Below are positions 58,780 to 64,000 of a stretch of DNA of 64,000 nucleotides, in pieces. The position numbers were made by a program, and so were the translations under genes. The notes beneath the pieces are model-generated. The model worked only from the letters and a program-made list of their open reading frames with translations. It made no database searches and was not told where the DNA came from. The first letter of the stretch is position 1, and each line of letters opens with the position of its first letter. The stretch is from Actinoallomurus iriomotensis (lineage in GTDB: Bacteria > Actinomycetota > Actinomycetes > Streptosporangiales > Streptosporangiaceae), in contig NZ_BSTJ01000001.1 in the NCBI RefSeq assembly GCF_030269445.1, forward strand, positions 1,265,898 to 1,329,897, given 5' to 3'.

Positions 58780-59277
58780 ATGTCCTTCGAGTCACTGCCC
58801 GCACGGTGCCTCGACAAGCGCGAGCTGCGCGAGCTCGTGGACGACCTGGCGAACGATACGGAGTCGTGGCGCGAGCACGTGGCCTTCCCCGACGGGCAGC
58901 GACACTACGTCTCGCTCTATCGCGACGAGTACGTCGACGTCTGGCTGCTCTGCTGGACCCCGGAGAACGACACCGGATGGCACGACCACGACATCTCCTC
59001 CGGCGCGGTCGCCGTCGTGGACGGTGCCCTGAAGGAGTGCAACCCCCGCATCGGCGGCGCCCACGTCGAGGTCACGGTCGAGAAGGGCGCGTCCTTCGCG
59101 TTCGGCCCCGAGCACATCCACCGTCTCGTCGGCGAGGCCGGCCAGAGCGTCTCGATCCACGCCTACTCCCCCCCGTTGTGGCGTCTGGGGCAGTACTCGA
59201 TCGACGATGGCGGAGTGATGCGCCGCGTCTCGGTCAGCTACGCCGACGAGTTGCGACCCCTGGACGCTGTCGCCTGA
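58780..59277 (+). CDS. Cysteine dioxygenase-type thiol dioxygenase
   Basis: The 165-residue cupin has iron ligands in WHDHDISSGAVAVVDGAL and PEHIHRLVG, and the catalytic Ser-His-Tyr motif in SVSIHAYSPPL. These enzymes oxidise cysteine or a related thiol to the sulfinic acid with O2. GGAGAGGAG precedes ATG 58780. It follows the amidohydrolase in a two-gene unit opposite egtA. Cysteine is the sulfur source for ergothioneine, so the divergent unit may balance cysteine use; this is inference. Confidence 0.9.
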   Translation: MSFESLPARCLDKRELRELVDDLANDTESWREHVAFPDGQRHYVSLYRDEYVDVWLLCWTPENDTGWHDHDISSGAVAVVDGALKECNPRIGGAHVEVTVEKGASFAFGPEHIHRLVGEAGQSVSIHAYSPPLWRLGQYSIDDGGVMRRVSVSYADELRPLDAVA

Positions 59278-59364
59278 CCGACCCGTCCCGCTAGTATCCG
59301 GATTTCTAGTGTTATGCCTGGATTGTGATGATCTTCCGGTGATATGGCGGGACGGAGGAGACCG

Positions 59365-60615
59365 GTGTCCCTTACCGAGGCCCTGCGGACGGGTGCTCCG
59401 GACGCGTTCGGCGCGCTCTACGACGAGTACGCCGGACCGCTCTACGCCTACTGCCACGTCATGGTGGGCGACGAGGCCGCCGACGCCGTACGCGACACCT
59501 TCATCGCGGTCGCCCGCCACCCGGGTGAGGCGCCCTCCGACGACGGCGCGCTGCCCGTGTGGCTGCACGCCCTGGCCCGCTCGGAGTGCGTACGGCGCGG
59601 CGCGCTCGTACGCCGGCCGGTGTCGGCGCCGGCGACGGACCCGCTGCGGCGCGCGCTGACCGTCCTGCGCCCCGAACACCGCGAGGCCCTGGCCCTGTCC
59701 ACCGTCCTGGCGCCGGAGGAGGTCGCCCGGGTCGTCGGCGTGGCCCGCGACACGGCCGAGATGCTCGTACGGGCGTCGCAGCGGCGGCTGGAGCAGGCCG
59801 CCGCCTCGGTGGGCGGCCGGGAGGCGCACGACGCGGCCATGCTCGCGTCGCTGAGCGGCGAGGCCCTGCACCGGCTGGTGACCCGCGGGTACGAGCCTCC
59901 GCCGCGGCAGCGGGAACGGGTGCTGTCCTCCTGCGCGGCGGCCGAGCGCGCGGCGGACGGCGCCCTGCTGTTCGACGCGGAGGGGATGCCGGTCCCGCTG
60001 GACGGCCTGTTCCACGACGCCGAGGAGCCGACGCGCCCGTTCGCCCGGGTTCCGGCGGAGGAGCCCGCCGGCCCGGAGCCGCAGGTCGTCCGCGTCTCGC
60101 GCGCCGAGGCCAGGGACGGGGCGAAGCCGCGCCGCCGTCGCGACGGACTCGTCGAGGTCGCGGGCCTGGCGGCGTGCGTGGCCGCGGCGACCGGCGTGCT
60201 CGTCCTGTGGCCGAGCCCGCACCCGAGTGGAACCTCCAACGTGGACGGGACCAGCCAGCTGATCCACCGGGGCCAGACGGCGAGCCGTTCCGCCCAGCCG
60301 GTCACCCCGGTCCAGCCGGGCCCGCCGGACGCGGCGACCTCCAAGCCGGGCACGTCGGCCTCCCCCACGCCGACGACGTCCTCATCCACCGCGCCCGCGA
60401 CCACGGCGCCGCCGGGCACGTCCGCGCCGGCCGGCCCCTCCCACCCCGGCCGGCCCCCGAAGGGCGGCGGGCCGGGCAGCACCCACCCGACGCCTCCGAA
60501 GTCGCCGCCCGGCTCGCCGACGACGACGCCGACGCCGGACCCCACGCCGACGCCGAGCGACTCGCCCACCGACCACGTCCCCGACTCCCCCGCCCCCGAC
60601 CCGAGCGGCTCCTGA
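59365..60615 (+). CDS. Sigma-70-like protein with membrane helix and Pro/Ser/Thr-rich outer tail
   Basis: GTG 59365 is preferred over ATG 59344 because GGAGGAGACC lies just upstream; it gives 416 residues. The N-terminal part looks like ECF sigma region 2 (DAFGALYDEYAGPLYAYCHV). Region 4 is LRPEHREALALSTVLAPEEV with ARVVGVARDTAEMLVRASQR. A cytoplasmic spacer leads to a membrane helix (GLVEVAGLAACVAAATGVLVLW). The last 130 residues are Pro/Thr/Ser/Gly-rich and would be outside. The membrane attachment is unusual for a sigma factor; it may be regulated by release, or be a degenerate sigma used as a signalling protein. Confidence 0.75.
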   Translation: MSLTEALRTGAPDAFGALYDEYAGPLYAYCHVMVGDEAADAVRDTFIAVARHPGEAPSDDGALPVWLHALARSECVRRGALVRRPVSAPATDPLRRALTVLRPEHREALALSTVLAPEEVARVVGVARDTAEMLVRASQRRLEQAAASVGGREAHDAAMLASLSGEALHRLVTRGYEPPPRQRERVLSSCAAAERAADGALLFDAEGMPVPLDGLFHDAEEPTRPFARVPAEEPAGPEPQVVRVSRAEARDGAKPRRRRDGLVEVAGLAACVAAATGVLVLWPSPHPSGTSNVDGTSQLIHRGQTASRSAQPVTPVQPGPPDAATSKPGTSASPTPTTSSSTAPATTAPPGTSAPAGPSHPGRPPKGGGPGSTHPTPPKSPPGSPTTTPTPDPTPTPSDSPTDHVPDSPAPDPSGS

Positions 60616-60691
60616 GACGCCTTCCGGATCGACTCGGGGCGCACCGTACGATCATGATCGGGCGGTGGCGATCTCGCGACGAGGAGGCCGA

Positions 60692-61996
60692 GTGACGGCG
60701 GGGAGCGAGGTGGCCGCGCGCTCCCTTCGAACGGACCGGAACTTCGCGGTCTTCTGGTTCGTGCAGGCGTTGTCCGAGGTGGGCAACGCGTTCGCGCTGG
60801 TCGCGGTGCCGCTGCTGGTGCTGGAGGCGACCGGGTCGGTGGCCCGGATGGGCCTGCTGACCGCGACCGCGGGAGCGGCGTCGGTGGTCACGGGGCTCTT
60901 CGCCGGGACGCTGGTGGACCGGTTCGACCGGCGGCGGCTGATGGTGCTGTGCGAGGTGGCGCGGGCCGTGCTGTACGGGCTGATTCCGGTGTGCTGGGCG
61001 GCCGACCCGCAGATGTGGCTCCTGTACGCGGTGATGGGAGCGGCCGCCGTCCTCGAGATGATCTTTCAGGTGGCCTACGTCGCGGCCATCCCGAACCTGG
61101 TGGACAAGGAGCGGATCAGCGCGGCGAACGGCCTGCTGCAGACGACGAACTCCGCCGCCTATGTGCTCGGACCGATGCTGGCGGGCCTGGTCGCCGGGGT
61201 GTTCGGCGTCACGGCGGCGCTCTCGATCAACGCGGCGAGCTTCGCCGTCTCGGCGGTGGGCCTGGCGTTGATCAGGTTCCGGCCGCGCGAGGAGCGGGCG
61301 GTCGCGGCCCGGTGGTTCGACCTGCGGGAGGGCTTCCTGGCCGGAGCGGGGTTCCTGTGGCGGACGCCGGTGCTGCGGGCCCTGACCCTCCTGCTCACGG
61401 TGTTCCTGTTCCTGAGTCTCGGGATGACCGACGTCTTCATCTACCACGTACGGCACGACCTGGGGCAGAACGACCGGGTGGTCGGTTACGTCATGGGAGC
61501 GGCGGGCGTCGGCACGATCGCGGGCGCGGCGCTGATGTCGCCGCTGCGCAGGTGGTGGGGGTTCGGGCCGTGCTGGCTCGGGTCGGTCGGGCTGTGCGGG
61601 GTCGTGGTGGCCGTCGCGGGAGTGGCGGGCAACGTCGTGGTGGCCGGCGGAATGGTGCTGGCGTACTCGCTCGGCGTGGCCCTGGCGGGCCTGTGCTCGA
61701 TGAGCCTGCGGCAGGAGGTGACGCCCGACCATCTGCTGGGCCGCGTCACCTCGGCGTTCTGGACCATGCACAACGTGCTCGCCCCGATCGGAGCCGTGGT
61801 GCTCACCGCACTCGCGAAAGGCGTCGGCGTCAAGGACACGCTGCTGGCGGCGGGCGCGGCGTTCCTCTGCGTCGCCGGCGTCGGCCTGTTCACCCCGGTC
61901 CGGCTCCGCCGCCCGGCGATCGCCGCCGACGCGGCGGCGCCGCCAGGCCGAGGGCGGCGCCCCTCAGGAGCGTCGGGCTCATCGACCACGGGATGA
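60692..61996 (+). CDS. MFS transporter (enterobactin exporter-like)
   Basis: GTG 60692 follows GAGGAGG; GTG 60665 is a longer alternative. The 434-residue protein has about 12 hydrophobic helices. The loop GTLVDRFDRRRLMVLCEVAR between helices 2 and 3 fits the MFS_3/EntS-like group, as does AIPNLVDKERISAANGLLQT. The C-terminal tail is basic and disordered. The substrate is unknown. Confidence 0.9.
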   Translation: MTAGSEVAARSLRTDRNFAVFWFVQALSEVGNAFALVAVPLLVLEATGSVARMGLLTATAGAASVVTGLFAGTLVDRFDRRRLMVLCEVARAVLYGLIPVCWAADPQMWLLYAVMGAAAVLEMIFQVAYVAAIPNLVDKERISAANGLLQTTNSAAYVLGPMLAGLVAGVFGVTAALSINAASFAVSAVGLALIRFRPREERAVAARWFDLREGFLAGAGFLWRTPVLRALTLLLTVFLFLSLGMTDVFIYHVRHDLGQNDRVVGYVMGAAGVGTIAGAALMSPLRRWWGFGPCWLGSVGLCGVVVAVAGVAGNVVVAGGMVLAYSLGVALAGLCSMSLRQEVTPDHLLGRVTSAFWTMHNVLAPIGAVVLTALAKGVGVKDTLLAAGAAFLCVAGVGLFTPVRLRRPAIAADAAAPPGRGRRPSGASGSSTTG

Positions 61997-62075
61997 GAGG
62001 GCGTGCTTCCGCCCGGCCAGGCGTACGGACCGGCGAGGCCGGCGCGACGGGGTGGCGACGCGCCGGCCTCGCCGG

Positions 62076-63307
62076 TCAGACCGTGCGCAGTGCCTCGGTC
62101 GGCGACAGGCGGGCGGCGCGGAGGGCCGGTAGCAGGCCGGCGAGGGCGCCGATCGCGATGGCCGAGCCGATTCCGCCCGCCCATGCCTCGGCCGGGATGA
62201 CCACGGCCCAGTGCTTGGTGCCCGCGTAGACGGCGGTGGCCGCCGCGCCGGACGCGACGCCCGCGGCGCCGCCGAGCAGCGCCAGCATGATCGCCTCCGA
62301 GAGGAACTGGCCGCGGATCTGCCCCCGCGTCGCCCCGAGGGCCCGGCGGAGCCCGATCTCCGAACGGCGCTCCAGCACCGAGATGATCATGATGTTCGCC
62401 ACCCCGACCGCGCCGACGATCAGCGCGACGGCGCCGAGGCCCAGGAACAGGCTGTTGAACGCGCCGCTCGCCGCCGCGCGGGCGGTGAGGGCGTCGGACG
62501 GCTGGCTGACGTCGACCTCGTTCGGCGCCTCGGGGTTCGCGGTCTGCCCGAGCACGGCCTGCACGTCGGCGACGTGGTCGGTCCGAGCCCGTACGTAGAT
62601 CGTGCTGGGCGGCCCGACGGCGAGCTTGCCCTGGGAGATGCTCGCGTAGCCGAGGTAACGCTGGGCGGCCGGGTACCCGATCAGGACGCTCGTGTCGATG
62701 TCGGGTGTGAGCACCGCCGGGTCGAGGATGCCGCCGACGTAGAACCACTGGCCGCCGAGCCAGACGCGCTCTCCCGGGTAGACCCGGTCGACGCCCATCC
62801 GCTGCGCGGCGACCGCGCCGAGCACCGCGACCGGCTGGGTGGCGGTCGCGGAGTTCAGCCAGCGGCCCTGCGCGACCGAGGTGGCGAGGACGGACGGCAG
62901 GTTCAGGCTGGCCGCCCTGACCTTCAGCGCGTTGGTGGTGATCGGCGGGATGAGCGGGCTGCGGTACACCTTGGCGTCCTCGACGGTGCCCACGTGGGCC
63001 ACCTGCTCGACCGCCGGCAGGTGCGAGATCCTCGACGTCGCCTCGAGCGGCAGTCGCGCGGTCCGCCCGGTGAAGGACTGCCCGTTGTTCGCGGTCAGCA
63101 GGTTGGTGCCGAGCCGGTCGATCTCTGACAGCAGCCCCGCCTGGGACGAGGAGGACAGCCCGAGCACCGCGACGATCGCCGCCACGCCGATGGCGATGCC
63201 GAGCGCGGACAGCGCCGCCCGCAGGGGCCGGGCGCGCAGCCCGGTGCTCGCCACCCGCGCCTGGTCGCCCAGGGCCAGCCGGGTGGGGACGAGCGTGGTC
63301 GCGGCCC

Positions 63308-63311
<4 letters not shown>
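62076..63311 (-). CDS. MacB-type ABC transporter permease
   Basis: The 411-residue protein has an N-terminal helix ([19 protein letters not shown]), a MacB-type extracytoplasmic domain of about 200 residues ([20 protein letters not shown] onward) and three C-terminal helices. The FtsX motif reads [20 protein letters not shown]. The GTG start at 63311 overlaps the ATPase stop as GTGA. MacB systems do mechanotransmission rather than classical transport. The 79 bases toward the convergent MFS gene hold no clear gene. Confidence 0.92.

Positions 63312-64000
<689 letters not shown>

Overview
The window is about 64 kb of GC-rich, densely packed actinobacterial chromosome. Markers of the group are a complete egtA-B-C-D ergothioneine operon, a mycothiol-type maleylpyruvate isomerase homologue, an XRE/DUF5753-DUF397 pair, a BldC-like regulator, many GTG starts and frequent ATGA or GTGA stop/start overlaps. 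A Streptosporangiales/Thermomonosporaceae-type host is my guess, not a demonstrated placement. I saw no rRNA, tRNA, CRISPR array, transposase or phage genes.

Layout. 1-2.5 kb: an oxygenase-like gene (cut by the window edge), a prenyl transferase and an XRE/MmyB regulator. 2.4-6.6 kb: a membrane-anchored nSTAND NTPase with 14 WD40 repeats and a small NIPSNAP-like gene, flanked by a 47-bp perfect direct repeat taken from the 3' end of the XRE gene. 6.7-10.8 kb: a WXG100-like protein, a membrane protein and an RtcB ligase. 11.2-14.7 kb: an OpuC-type quaternary-amine importer. 14.7-18.1 kb: a two-component system divergent from an ABC exporter. 18.1-20 kb: a Ser/Thr kinase whose extracellular half is a betaine-binding protein. 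20.3-30.8 kb: a translationally coupled rhamnoside operon (DeoR regulator, GH78, importer, GH106). 30.8-40.9 kb: assorted regulators and enzymes, including a DUF397 fragment, a frameshifted TetR gene and a streptogramin B lyase homologue.

41-45.7 kb: a second quaternary-amine importer, divergent from a histidine/phenylalanine ammonia-lyase homologue whose MIO-forming triad is not conserved. 45.7-48.5 kb: MerR/Old Yellow Enzyme and remnants of a MocR regulator and a toxin-antitoxin pair. 48.5-52.4 kb: a DesK/DesR-like pair, an FAD monooxygenase and a membrane protein. 52.5-59.3 kb: the egtABCD-lacI operon, divergent from an amidohydrolase and a cysteine dioxygenase-like gene, with CCGG- or CG-centred palindromes between them. 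59.3-64 kb: a membrane-anchored sigma-like protein, an MFS transporter and a MacB-type ABC system cut by the window end.

The unifying theme is quaternary ammonium and thiol-betaine metabolism. The window holds two betaine-family ABC importers, a kinase with a betaine-binding ectodomain closely related to one of their binding proteins, ergothioneine synthesis, and a HAL-like lyase that may be MIO-independent, as reported for ergothionase. My main hypothesis is that 41-45.7 kb imports and breaks down a trimethylammonium amino acid such as ergothioneine or hercynine. That is an inference from motifs and neighbourhood; ordinary osmolyte uptake is the simpler alternative for the transporters.
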